Positions 29,333-37,765 of a DNA stretch of 64,000 nt are shown here, one piece after another. The notes beneath the pieces were generated by a model. That model saw only the letters and a list, made by a program, of their open reading frames with translations, was not told the DNA's origin and did no database searches. The translations under genes were made by a program, and so were the position numbers. The stretch's first letter is position 1. Each line of letters opens with the position of its first letter. The stretch is from Sulfuriferula sp. (GTDB lineage Bacteria > Pseudomonadota > Gammaproteobacteria > Burkholderiales > Sulfuriferulaceae): NCBI GenBank assembly GCA_031291235.1, contig JARLJL010000006.1:523940-587939 (forward strand), given 5' to 3'.

Positions 29333-29862
29333 ACATGCGCCTGATTGTGGCATTATGGCTCGCCGTCTGGCTCGCCCCTGCGACGCTGTGGGCGCAAGAT
29401 GCCGCGCGGCCTGCGGGATTAATCGCGCTGGACGGTCGCGCTGCGCCGGCGCTGGTGCTGGCCAACATGGATGGCAAAACCACCAATCTCAAAACCTTAA
29501 AAGGGCAATGGGTGATGGTGCATTTCTGGGCTTCATGGTGCGGCCCTTGCCGGCACGAAATGCCCACGCTGCAAGCGCTACAGCAAAAAATGCAGGGCAC
29601 GCGGCTGACACTGCTGCTGGTCAACACGGCGGAATCGGATGACGCAGTGTTTACCTTCCTGCCCACCGTCGCGCCGGAGCTGAATACGCTGATGGATCGG
29701 GACGGCCTCGTCACCGAACGCTGGCAACCGCGCGGGCTGCCTTCCACCTTTATCGTCGACCCCGATGGCCGTCTGCGTTATCTGGCTCTGGGCGGACGCG
29801 ACTGGACCTCGGCTGCATACCTGTCGTTCCTGAATTCGCTGATATCCGCCGGAATTAAATGA
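29329..29862 (+). CDS. TlpA/ResA-like periplasmic thioredoxin
   Basis: 177 residues: signal peptide (LIVALWLAVWLAPATLWA, cleavage near residue 21), then a thioredoxin fold with the active site FWASWCGPCRHEMP and the cis-Pro loop GLPSTFIVDPDGRL. It likely reduces or isomerises disulfides in the periplasm. The start overlaps the previous stop (ATGA), so the two are coupled. Confidence 0.9.
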   Translation: MNMRLIVALWLAVWLAPATLWAQDAARPAGLIALDGRAAPALVLANMDGKTTNLKTLKGQWVMVHFWASWCGPCRHEMPTLQALQQKMQGTRLTLLLVNTAESDDAVFTFLPTVAPELNTLMDRDGLVTERWQPRGLPSTFIVDPDGRLRYLALGGRDWTSAAYLSFLNSLISAGIK

Positions 29863-29982
29863 GTACCTGATATTTCTGACAGCCTCGCCCCCCACTGAGC
29901 GTCATCCCGCCAAAATAAAGGCGTAACACGCATCCGCTACAGTGCAATAGCCTGTGTCGTGCCATGCAGCAAAAAATCCACT

Positions 29983-30039
29983 GTACAACAATATCTTAGC
30001 GTTGTACTTTAAGCAGCCGAGTCATAACGGCATGCCGTT
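29983..30039 (+). promoter_or_regulatory. Two dyads upstream of the C39-like peptidase gene
   Basis: GTACAAC / GTTGTAC (29983-29989 and 30001-30007, 11-nt spacer) and the perfect 14-bp palindrome AACGGCATGCCGTT (30026-30039). They lie in the 307-bp gap (29863-30169) before the C39-like gene, which holds no convincing reading frame. Probable regulatory sites; the regulator is unknown. Confidence 0.45.
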
Positions 30040-30169
30040 TTATTTGCTGCAACGACTACCGCATGACATCGGCAGGTGTCGGCCATACATGGCGCAACAG
30101 ATACCAAAGACCATGAGAACCGTGTTAGCCGATTTGAGTAAGTACTGCTTGTTCAAGGAGGATATTGCC

Positions 30170-31372
30170 ATGAGTTGGAGTTTTAACACAGGAAACCGGT
30201 ATCACACCCAGGATACCTCGTACTATTGCGGCGCGGCGTGCGCCATGATGATACTGCACGAAATCGGCGTGCCCTACGCCAGTCTCGATCAGGACGACCT
30301 TTACACATCCAACAACAATCACAATGTTCAGCCCGGCTGGTCTACCGACCCATACGGGCTGTGCTATACGCTGAACGACCGCAGGCCCGCTTCCTTTCTG
30401 CCGAACTTTTTCCTCGTCCACAAACGCCTGACCGAGGCGGAAGGAACGCGCGACGTCGCCTTCACGCTGTATCACTATCAGGTATCCCCGGCAGTGCTGG
30501 TATACAACTGCGCGCACTGGAATGTGGTATGCGGCGTACAGACCGATGTCAATCCGTCCGGCGGGGCAGCGTATGTGATCGAAGGCTTCTGGCTGAACAA
30601 TCCGGTATGGGACACCTCGATCTCGTCTCACGACAGCACCGACACCTGCGGGTCGGGCGGCGCGCATGGCGTAGCGAACGAATTCGTCACCTATGCCGAA
30701 TGGCAGACCAACCGCTTTAACGGTTGCGCCTACGACGACCCGTCCGGCGCCGCGCAATGGATCAGCGTATGCGACCCCGAGCCCGCAACCATCGCGCTGC
30801 CGAACCGGCGCGAAACCGAATATCACGGCAACGGGAGAAAGCTGATAGAGGAACACCAGATCGCCGAACTGGCTTTACGCGGCCTGAAGGAATACCGCCT
30901 CGCCGAGAGCCGGCACGGCGCCGCCACCTTCGGCAACGGCAATATCGGCACCCCGCAACTGGTGCAGCGGCTGGATAAACCGCACGATTTCTATTACCTT
31001 GCCCCCTGGGAGCAGGACGGCCACATCACCGGCTTCGTTGACATCGATGCACGCTTCGGTTTCTTCAAGAGCGCACGCGTATTCTCGGAACCGGCGGAAA
31101 CATGGCTGATCGGCGGCCGCTCTTCCGAACACATACTGGAAATACTCGCCCGCAAACTCGACAATCAGATCTTCGAGCTGCCCAATGAAAAGGGCCGCTT
31201 CAAGGTGTTTCCGGGCACTTATTGCCTCTCGCGGACGCTGGTATGGAAACCGTGCCGGGAATCCTGGTCGCCGCACCTGCCGTTTTACCAGCTCGCGATC
31301 GGCGGCCACATGCTGTATCTGCGCATAGACGGTCATATCTACACGCAGCTGACCAGCGGACGCGGCGTATGA
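30170..31372 (+). CDS. C39-like cysteine-peptidase domain protein with a C-terminal repeat domain
   Basis: 400 residues starting MSWSFNTGNRYHTQDTSYYC, with AGGAGG 9 nt before the ATG; a longer reading from 29954 lacks a ribosome site. Residues 1-165 look like a C39/papain-like fold: Gln14, catalytic-type Cys20 in YYCGAAC, His116 in AHWNVVCGV and Asn in WLNNP. No signal peptide or ABC module is present, so it is not a bacteriocin exporter. Residues about 280-400 form a second domain (GTPQLVQRLDKPHDFYYLAPWEQDG, LVWKPCRESWSP) that recurs as the complete next gene. Substrate and role are unknown. Confidence 0.72.
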   Translation: MSWSFNTGNRYHTQDTSYYCGAACAMMILHEIGVPYASLDQDDLYTSNNNHNVQPGWSTDPYGLCYTLNDRRPASFLPNFFLVHKRLTEAEGTRDVAFTLYHYQVSPAVLVYNCAHWNVVCGVQTDVNPSGGAAYVIEGFWLNNPVWDTSISSHDSTDTCGSGGAHGVANEFVTYAEWQTNRFNGCAYDDPSGAAQWISVCDPEPATIALPNRRETEYHGNGRKLIEEHQIAELALRGLKEYRLAESRHGAATFGNGNIGTPQLVQRLDKPHDFYYLAPWEQDGHITGFVDIDARFGFFKSARVFSEPAETWLIGGRSSEHILEILARKLDNQIFELPNEKGRFKVFPGTYCLSRTLVWKPCRESWSPHLPFYQLAIGGHMLYLRIDGHIYTQLTSGRGV

Positions 31373-31384
31373 AGGCTGGCAGCG

Positions 31385-31879
31385 ATGATTGATGCCGCAG
31401 CCGCCATCGCCGAAGCGAAACGCGGGCTCCGTCATATGCAACTTGACGACAACCCCGGCATGGCCGCTGCACGCGCAGCCGGCCATGCCGGGGTGCCGAT
31501 GCTGGTAACCCGGCTCGACGTACCGGAACGCGCCTACTACCTCGTCCCCTGGCAGGACGATCGCGGCATCACCCTCGTCATCCAGATCGACGCCCAGACC
31601 GGCGTCATGTCCTCTGCTGCAGCGCTGGCAGCGCCGCAGCAACACATCGTGATCAGCCCGGAACAGGCGCAACGCATCGCATCCGATACACTAGGCGTAC
31701 AAGCGGTCGATACGCCGCAACTTGTGTGGCAAGCCTGCCGCGAAACCGGCAGCCCCTTCCAGCCGCTTTACCTGATCCCCGTCGTCGACAGTCACGTATT
31801 CGTTGCCATGAACGGCACCGCCTATCGCCAGCTCACGCCGTTTATAAAAGGCGGCCGAGCAAACCCGGAAGCAACCTGA
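31385..31879 (+). CDS. Stand-alone homologue of the C-terminal domain of the upstream peptidase-like protein
   Basis: 164 residues, no signal peptide. By eye it aligns along its length with the last 125 residues of the upstream protein: GVPMLVTRLDVPERAYYLVPW against GTPQLVQRLDKPHDFYYLAPW, and LVWQACRETGSPFQPLYLIP against LVWKPCRESWSPHLPFYQLA. The gene starts 12 bp after the upstream stop. It could be a partner, inhibitor or immunity-like protein that competes with the fused domain; this is inference from the duplication. The family is not recognised. Confidence 0.7.
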   Translation: MIDAAAAIAEAKRGLRHMQLDDNPGMAAARAAGHAGVPMLVTRLDVPERAYYLVPWQDDRGITLVIQIDAQTGVMSSAAALAAPQQHIVISPEQAQRIASDTLGVQAVDTPQLVWQACRETGSPFQPLYLIPVVDSHVFVAMNGTAYRQLTPFIKGGRANPEAT

Positions 31880-32042
31880 ACCATGCCGGCATATCCTGTC
31901 TAACCGTTTGGGCTGACACGTTATCGGCGGTGCCGTTGCGTCTTTGCAATACGATGCCTTTGATATCAGGTCAAGTTTGCGGCATGATATACAGGCCTGT
32001 CAGGGATCCGACAGCCAGCATCAGACCAACAAGGGGATTACG

Positions 32043-32711
32043 ATGAAAAACTGGATCAAGAACAATCGCAGCTACCTGATATTGCTGATCTGCTTTGGCG
32101 TTTTTCGCACTGCCATAGCGGACTGGAACCCGATACCGTCAGGATCGATGCGGCCTAATCTGCTGGAGGGCGATGTGGTGTTCGTCGACCGACTGGCATA
32201 CGATATCAAGATACCGCTAACCGACATCATCGTCGCCCACATCGCCGACCCCAAGCGCGGCGACATCGTTACCTTTTCCTCCCCCACCAACGGTACCCGG
32301 CTGATCAAGCGCATCGTCGCGCTGCCCGGCGATCGCGTGGAAATGCGCGACGAAGTGCTGTTCATCAACGGCCGGGCCGCCAAATACGACGCCCGTGAAA
32401 TCGTCTCCGAGCCGATAGGCGCAAGCGACCGTACCGACGCCATGCACCTGACCGAAACGGTAGATCACAACACCCGGCAGATACAGCTGCTGCCGGCGCT
32501 TGCTGCCAGAAATAGCTTCGGCCCTATCATTGTCCCTCAAGGCAATTACCTGATGTTGGGCGACAACCGCGACAATAGCGCCGACTCGCGCTATTTCGGT
32601 TTCGTGCCGCGCAATCTGTTGATAGGGCAAGCCAAACGTATACTGGTATCCGCCAACATCAAGGGCGACTGGATGCCGCGCACCGAACGCTTCGGCCAGC
32701 GCCTGCAATAG
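32043..32711 (+). CDS. Signal peptidase I, short accessory form
   Basis: 222-residue serine protease with one N-terminal membrane segment (about 10-26). The catalytic Ser35 lies in PSGSMRPNL and the general-base Lys89 in RLIKRIVALPGD; GDNRDNSADSRYFG is the family box E. E. coli LepB has two membrane spans and is longer. It is not next to lepA/rnc, so it is probably a second enzyme. AAGGGG 7 nt before the ATG at 32043 supports the start. It lies 163 bp after the orphan-domain gene. Confidence 0.92.
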   Translation: MKNWIKNNRSYLILLICFGVFRTAIADWNPIPSGSMRPNLLEGDVVFVDRLAYDIKIPLTDIIVAHIADPKRGDIVTFSSPTNGTRLIKRIVALPGDRVEMRDEVLFINGRAAKYDAREIVSEPIGASDRTDAMHLTETVDHNTRQIQLLPALAARNSFGPIIVPQGNYLMLGDNRDNSADSRYFGFVPRNLLIGQAKRILVSANIKGDWMPRTERFGQRLQ

Positions 32712-32726
32712 GCCCCCTCCCGTGCC

Positions 32727-33434
32727 ATGACAACGCACCCCCGCATTTCCGACTGCCTGCATTGCGCCATGCGCGACCGCAGCATTTTCGCCGGGCTGAG
32801 CCTCGACGATCTGCGCGACCTAGGCATGGAAGTGCACGACATCAGCGTCCCGGCGACCGACATGCTGTACCTGGAAGGCGACCGCGCCCGTTATGCCTAT
32901 ACCTTGCGCGAAGGCGCCGTCAAGCTGGTCAAGACGCTGGCCAACGGCCGCGCCCAGATCGTCCGGCTATTGCATCACGGCGATCTGTTCGGGTTCGAGG
33001 GCCTGCGCGAAACTGCGTACCAGCACAGCGCCATTGCGCTCACCCGCACCGATCTGTGCCGGCTCGATCTGGTTGCGCTGGAAGCGCTCTCCCGGCGTCT
33101 GCCCAGCGTCCACGACGCCATCAACCAGCGCTGGTTCAACGCCTTGCAGCAAGCCGAAACGCGCATCGTCGAGCTCGGCGCCAAAAATGCGGACGAACGC
33201 CTCGCCACCTTTCTCAGCCAGTGGTGCAGCGCCTACCCAGCCGGCGATGCCGTGCCATTCCCGCTCACGCGTCAGGAACTGGGCGAATTCCTCGGACTCT
33301 CCACCGAGCACGTCAGCCGCCTTATGGCCGAGTTCAAACGCCGCGGCCTGCTCACCGAACGCAAGAATCTCCTGCATATCCCCGACACCCGTCAACTCAT
33401 CCTGCACGCCTGTGCCAGCGGCGCTTGCGCCTGA
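32727..33434 (+). CDS. FNR/CRP-family transcription regulator
   Basis: 235 residues: cyclic-nucleotide-binding-like sensor (about 20-140), dimer helix, and a winged helix with LTRQELGEFLGLSTEHVSRLMAEFKRRGLL, whose E-x-x-S-R recognition pattern is that of FNR. By alignment with E. coli FNR, C10 and C13 match C20 and C23 and C111 matches C122, but the position of C29 is Ser19. Two extra Cys (229, 234) end the protein. It may therefore hold an altered cluster or respond to thiols. An FNR-like site lies 67 bp downstream of its stop. Confidence 0.88.
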   Translation: MTTHPRISDCLHCAMRDRSIFAGLSLDDLRDLGMEVHDISVPATDMLYLEGDRARYAYTLREGAVKLVKTLANGRAQIVRLLHHGDLFGFEGLRETAYQHSAIALTRTDLCRLDLVALEALSRRLPSVHDAINQRWFNALQQAETRIVELGAKNADERLATFLSQWCSAYPAGDAVPFPLTRQELGEFLGLSTEHVSRLMAEFKRRGLLTERKNLLHIPDTRQLILHACASGACA

Positions 33435-33453
33435 ACGCCGTTCCCGGCATCGG

Positions 33454-33481
33454 CTATCCGCTATCCGCTATCCGCTATCCG
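33454..33481. repeat. Four tandem copies of a 7-bp unit
   Basis: ctatccg repeated four times without error in the gap after the FNR-like gene, 19 bp before the FNR-like box. Slippage could vary the spacing. Confidence 0.9.
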
Positions 33482-33500
33482 CAACGAAATGTTGCACCGA

Positions 33501-33514
33501 TTAACAAATGTCAA
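33501..33514 (+). promoter_or_regulatory. FNR/DNR-like binding site
   Basis: TTAAC-N4-GTCAA, one mismatch from a TTGAC-N4-GTCAA dyad and close to the FNR consensus TTGAT-N4-ATCAA. It lies 95 bp upstream of the persulfide dioxygenase gene and just after the FNR-like regulator gene. Confidence 0.6.
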
Positions 33515-33608
33515 TGCCGACCGTATCGTGAACGCGATATAAACAAGCCAACGGGCGCTCCACGAGCGCTTCCCTCTTGAATATCACATGCGATAAGGAG
33601 TCGGCAAA

Positions 33609-34298
33609 ATGTTTTTTCGGCAACTGTTTGACCTGGATACCAGCACCTACACTTACATTATCGGCGACCTGCAATGGCGCGAAGCCGCCGTCATCGACCC
33701 TGTGTTCGACGACGTGGACACGATCATCAACATCCTCAAGGCCGAAGGGCTGACCCTGATGACGGTGATGGAAACCCACGTCCATGCCGACCACGTTACC
33801 GGTGCCGCAGCACTGCGCCACCGCACCGGAGCCGAGGTCGTCATCAGCCGCCACGGCGGCGCCCCCTGCGCCGACATCCTGGTGGATGATGAGGATTTTC
33901 TGATACTGGGCAACGAAGTGATCCGTACCATCGCCACGCCCGGCCACACCAGCGGCTGCGTCAGTTACCGCTGGCGCGACCGCGTATTCACCGGCGACGC
34001 CCTACTCATCGGCGGCTGCGGCCGCACCGATTTCCAGAACGGCAGCGCCGGCACGCTCTACGACAGCATCACCCGCAAGCTGTTCAGCCTGCCCGACGAC
34101 ACGCTGGTCTTCCCCGGTCACGACTACAAGGGCCGACGGGTATCCAGCATAGCCGAAGAAAAACACCACAACGCCCGTCTGGCCGGCAAAAGCCGTGATG
34201 AATTCATCACCATAATGGCGCAGCTGGATCTGCCCATGCCGCGCCATATCGATGTTGCCGTGCCCGCCAATCGCCGCTGCGGCATACTGAACCTCTAG
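33609..34298 (+). CDS. ETHE1-like persulfide dioxygenase (MBL fold)
   Basis: 229-residue non-haem iron enzyme that oxidises glutathione persulfide to sulfite. The metal motif is H57-x-H59-x-D61-H62, with TPGHTSGCVSY, TGDALLIGGCGRTDFQNGS and FPGHDYKG; the GRTDFQ(N/G)GS box marks the ETHE1 branch rather than glyoxalase II. AAGGAG lies 11 nt upstream. First gene of a plus-strand run with a His-rich protein, a broken SQR, phosphoketolase and acetate kinase; the gshA/gshB operon in this window could supply its glutathione. Confidence 0.92.
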   Translation: MFFRQLFDLDTSTYTYIIGDLQWREAAVIDPVFDDVDTIINILKAEGLTLMTVMETHVHADHVTGAAALRHRTGAEVVISRHGGAPCADILVDDEDFLILGNEVIRTIATPGHTSGCVSYRWRDRVFTGDALLIGGCGRTDFQNGSAGTLYDSITRKLFSLPDDTLVFPGHDYKGRRVSSIAEEKHHNARLAGKSRDEFITIMAQLDLPMPRHIDVAVPANRRCGILNL

Positions 34299-34307
34299 GA
34301 AAAAACC

Positions 34308-34823
34308 ATGGAAAACGCCAACAAAACCTGTACCAACACCGCAACGCCCGACGAACTCACCGGCATGAAAGCAGCGCTGCACAATCCGCTGGACGGCAAT
34401 CGCGCAGCGCGCCACAAGCACGATCAGGACGTGTTCCACACCCTGTTGCATTATCACGACCAGATCAGGCGCGAAGTCGCAGAAACGGCGGATGGTATCA
34501 GCACCATCACCACATCGGACAACCCCGAAGTCGTCAGACTGCTGCACGACCACGTACCGGCCATGCATCGCCGACTGCACGAGAATTTCGGCCTGCGCTA
34601 CTGGGACCCGGCATTTCCGGAAATATTCGCCCAGCGCCAAAAGGTACACATGGATGTCACGCTGATACCGAACGGCGTACTGGTGGAGGAAACCGGCACC
34701 GACGCCAACGTCGTCAAGCTCATCCAGGCGCACGGCATGATCGTCAGCCTGTTCGTGAAAAAGGGCTTTGAGCAGGCCCAGCAGCAAAGCCCGCTGCCCG
34801 ACGATTATCAACGCATCACCTGA
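34308..34823 (+). CDS. Histidine-rich protein of unknown function
   Basis: 171 residues, no signal or membrane segment. Many His are clustered in the first 120 residues (AARHKHDQDVFHTLLHYHDQIRR, VRLLHDHVPAMHRRLHENFGLRYW), which suggests metal or haem binding. The second half (VHMDVTLIPNGVLVEETGTDANVVKLIQAHGMIVSLFVKKGFEQA) looks alpha/beta. It starts 9 bp after the persulfide dioxygenase and is probably co-transcribed. No family is recognised; a link to sulfide or redox metabolism rests on context. Confidence 0.65.
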   Translation: MENANKTCTNTATPDELTGMKAALHNPLDGNRAARHKHDQDVFHTLLHYHDQIRREVAETADGISTITTSDNPEVVRLLHDHVPAMHRRLHENFGLRYWDPAFPEIFAQRQKVHMDVTLIPNGVLVEETGTDANVVKLIQAHGMIVSLFVKKGFEQAQQQSPLPDDYQRIT

Positions 34824-34882
34824 GCTGCGAACGCATCCCGCGAATACTGTTCGCCGTCAAACGATTTCACTGGAGAAATATT

Positions 34883-35362
34883 ATGGCAAACATCACTATC
34901 ATCGGCGCCGGATTCGGCGCGCTCACCGCCATACGCGCATTGCGACGACAATCGCCGGATGCCCATATCACACTGGTCGCCCCTGCCGAAGAACTGCTTT
35001 ATTACCCCAGCCTGATCTGGATACCGTCCGGATTGCGCAACAGTGAAGATTTACGCATACCGCTGACGGATTTTTGTGCACGCGAAAGCATACATTTTTA
35101 TCAGGGGCGCGTTACCGGCATCAAGCACGGCGGGCGCGCTGTCGTTACCGATTGCGGCGAAATCGGCAACGATGCGCTCATCATTGCCAGCGGCGGGCGC
35201 TTCCTCAAATCGTTGCCCGGCATAGAGCACGCCATCACCCTGTGCGCCGGAACGGCGGCGGCAGACAACATACGCGATCGCCTGCAAAACATGCATTATT
35301 CCAGAAATTTCAAATGGCATCGCCAGTTTCACAGGCAGAGATCACCCGAATGTCACACTTAG
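34883..35362 (+). pseudogene. Truncated sulfide:quinone oxidoreductase-like FAD protein
   Basis: 159 codons with an SQR-type N-terminus: the FAD-binding GAGFGALTAIRALRR, YYPSLIWIPSGLR and the second nucleotide-binding stretch DALIIASGGRFLKSLPGIEH. Homology stops after NIRDRLQNM; a short unrelated tail follows and a stop occurs 40 bp before phosphoketolase. Family members have about 380-430 residues including the catalytic Cys and quinone site, all missing. I read it as a 3' deletion that brought xfp close. A good ribosome site (GGAG) remains, so a fragment could still be made. Confidence 0.8.
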
Positions 35363-35401
35363 CGTTTATACTAATCCGGACAACATCATCTGGAGATGGG
35401 C

Positions 35402-37759
35402 ATGGCGCAACCGCTTTCCGCTACCGAACTCGACCTCATCAACCGCTACTGGCGCGCAGCCAACTATCTCTCGGTCGGACAAATCTACCTGCTCGACAAT
35501 CCGCTGCTGAAAGAACCGCTCACGCTGGATCATATCAAGCCGCGTCTGCTGGGACACTGGGGTACGACGCCGGGGCTGAATTTCATCTATGCCCACATGA
35601 ATCGCGTCATCAAACGCGACGACCTCAACGTGGTATTCATCGCCGGCCCCGGCCACGGCGGCCCGGCTGTCGTTGCCAACACCTATCTGGAAGGCAGCTA
35701 CAGCGAATTTTATCCTAACGTTTCGCAGGACGAAGCGGGGATGAAGCACCTGTTCCGCCAGTTTTCCTTCCCCGGCGGCATCCCCAGCCATGCCGCGCCG
35801 GAGACGCCGGGCTCGATACACGAGGGCGGCGAGCTCGGCTATGCGGTATCGCATGCCTACGGCGCCGTATTCGATAATCCCGATCTCATCACCTGTTGCG
35901 TGGTCGGCGACGGCGAGGCGGAAACCGGGCCGCTGGCCACCGCCTGGCATTCCAACAAATTCCTCAACCCCGTCAGCGACGGCGCGGTGCTGCCCATCCT
36001 GCATCTGAACGGCTATAAAATCGCCAACCCGACGGTGCTCGCGCGCATCAGTCACGACGAACTGAACCAGCTGTTCGTCGGCTACGGCTACAAGCCCTAT
36101 TTTGTCGAAGGCGACGACCCCGAGACGATGCATCAGCTGATGGCGGCGACCATAGATACCGTCATCGCTGAAATCAGGGAAATCCAGCACCACGCGCGGC
36201 TGGAAGGCAATACGCAACGCCCGATCTGGCCGATGATCATCTTGCGCTCGCCCAAAGGCTGGACCGGCCCCAAGACCGTCGACGGCCTCAAAACCGAAGG
36301 TTCCTGGCGTTCGCATCAGGTACCGTTGTCCGAGATGGCAAGCAAACCCGAACATGTGCAACTACTGGAATCGTGGATGAAATCCTATCTGCCCGACGAG
36401 CTATTCGACGCCAACGGCACGCTGTTGCCCGAACTTGCCGCGCTGGCACCCGCAGGCGCCCGTCGCATGGGCGCCAACCCGCACGCCAACGGCGGCATAT
36501 TGCTGCACGAGCTGCGCCTGCCCGATTTCCGCAACTATGCCGTCACCGTAACCCAGCCCGGCCACGGCAATGCCGAAGCCACCCGCGTGCTGGGCGTCTA
36601 CTTGCGCGATGTGATGCGCGAAAACATGCGCAATTTCCGCGTGGTCGGCCCGGATGAAACGGCATCCAACCGGCTCGGTGCACTGTTCGAAGTGACCAAT
36701 CGCACCTGGGAAGCGGAGCTGATCCCCGGCGACGACCATCTGGCGCCGGACGGCCGGGTCATGGAAATCCTCTCCGAGCATACCTGCCAGGGCTGGCTGG
36801 AGGGCTACCTGCTTACCGGCAGACACGGTTTCTTTTCCTGCTACGAAGCGTTTATCCATATCATCGATTCGATGTTCAACCAGCACGCCAAATGGCTCAA
36901 GGTGACCAGCCAGGAAATCCCCTGGCGCAGGCCGATCGCATCGCTCAATTACCTGCTCACCTCGCACGTATGGCGGCAGGATCATAACGGCTTCTCGCAT
37001 CAGGACCCGGGCTTCATCGATCATGTCGTCAACAAGAAGGCCGACATCATCCGCGTGTACCTCCCGCCGGACGCCAACACCCTGCTATCGGTGGCCGACC
37101 ATTGCCTGAAAAGCCGCAATTACGTCAATGTCATCGTTGCCGGCAAACAGCCTGCGCCGCAATGGCTGTCGATGGATGCCGCGATCAAGCACTGCACCGC
37201 GGGCATCGGCATCTGGGAATGGGCCAGCAACGATCAAAACGACGCACCCGATGTGGTCATAGCCTGCTGCGGCGACGTCCCCACGCTGGAAGCGCTGGCA
37301 GCGGTAGACCTGCTGCGGCAACTGGCGCCCGAGCTCAAGATCCGTTTCGTCAACGTGGTCGACCTGATGACGCTGCAGCCTGCGGAAGAACACCCGCACG
37401 GCCTCAAGGACATCGATTTCGACGCGCTGTTCACCGCCGACAAGCCCATCATTTTCGCCTATCACGGCTACCCCTGGCTGATTCACCGGCTCACCTATCG
37501 CCGCAACAATCACGCCAATCTGCACGTACGCGGTTACAAGGAGGAAGGCACCACCACCACGCCGTTCGACATGGTCGTGCTCAACGATCTCGACCGTTTC
37601 CATCTGGTCATCGATGTTGTCGACCGCGTACCGAAAATGCAGCCGCGCGCCGCGCACATCAAGCAGGCCATGCGCGACCGCATCATTGAACACAAGCAAT
37701 ACATCGAGCGCTACGGCGAGGACATGCCCGCAATCCGCAATTGGGAATGGCGCTATTAA
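35402..37759 (+). CDS. xfp: Xylulose-5-phosphate/fructose-6-phosphate phosphoketolase
   Basis: 785-residue thiamine-diphosphate enzyme that cleaves X5P or F6P to acetyl-phosphate plus an aldose phosphate. The ThDP motif [22 protein letters not shown], the N-terminal [19 protein letters not shown] and the C-terminal [16 protein letters not shown] are canonical. An ATG at 35396 is also in frame, but GGAG at 35392-35395 is 6 nt from the one at 35402, so that is chosen. Acetate kinase follows by 6 bp, so acetyl-phosphate can be turned into ATP and acetate. Confidence 0.97.
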   Translation: MAQPLSATELDLINRYWRAANYLSVGQIYLLDNPLLKEPLTLDHIKPRLLGHWGTTPGLNFIYAHMNRVIKRDDLNVVFIAGPGHGGPAVVANTYLEGSYSEFYPNVSQDEAGMKHLFRQFSFPGGIPSHAAPETPGSIHEGGELGYAVSHAYGAVFDNPDLITCCVVGDGEAETGPLATAWHSNKFLNPVSDGAVLPILHLNGYKIANPTVLARISHDELNQLFVGYGYKPYFVEGDDPETMHQLMAATIDTVIAEIREIQHHARLEGNTQRPIWPMIILRSPKGWTGPKTVDGLKTEGSWRSHQVPLSEMASKPEHVQLLESWMKSYLPDELFDANGTLLPELAALAPAGARRMGANPHANGGILLHELRLPDFRNYAVTVTQPGHGNAEATRVLGVYLRDVMRENMRNFRVVGPDETASNRLGALFEVTNRTWEAELIPGDDHLAPDGRVMEILSEHTCQGWLEGYLLTGRHGFFSCYEAFIHIIDSMFNQHAKWLKVTSQEIPWRRPIASLNYLLTSHVWRQDHNGFSHQDPGFIDHVVNKKADIIRVYLPPDANTLLSVADHCLKSRNYVNVIVAGKQPAPQWLSMDAAIKHCTAGIGIWEWASNDQNDAPDVVIACCGDVPTLEALAAVDLLRQLAPELKIRFVNVVDLMTLQPAEEHPHGLKDIDFDALFTADKPIIFAYHGYPWLIHRLTYRRNNHANLHVRGYKEEGTTTTPFDMVVLNDLDRFHLVIDVVDRVPKMQPRAAHIKQAMRDRIIEHKQYIERYGEDMPAIRNWEWRY

Positions 37760-37765
37760 TCAGGC

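Noticed and set aside
29954..30169. 72-residue N-terminal extension of the C39-like protein
   Set aside because: No ribosome site, Cys/His-poor family-unlike sequence and the regulatory dyads lie inside it; the AGGAGG before 30170 is clear.
35290..35400. Continuation of SQR in another frame before xfp
   Set aside because: Neither alternative frame resembles the SQR C-terminal half, so this is a deletion rather than a simple frameshift.
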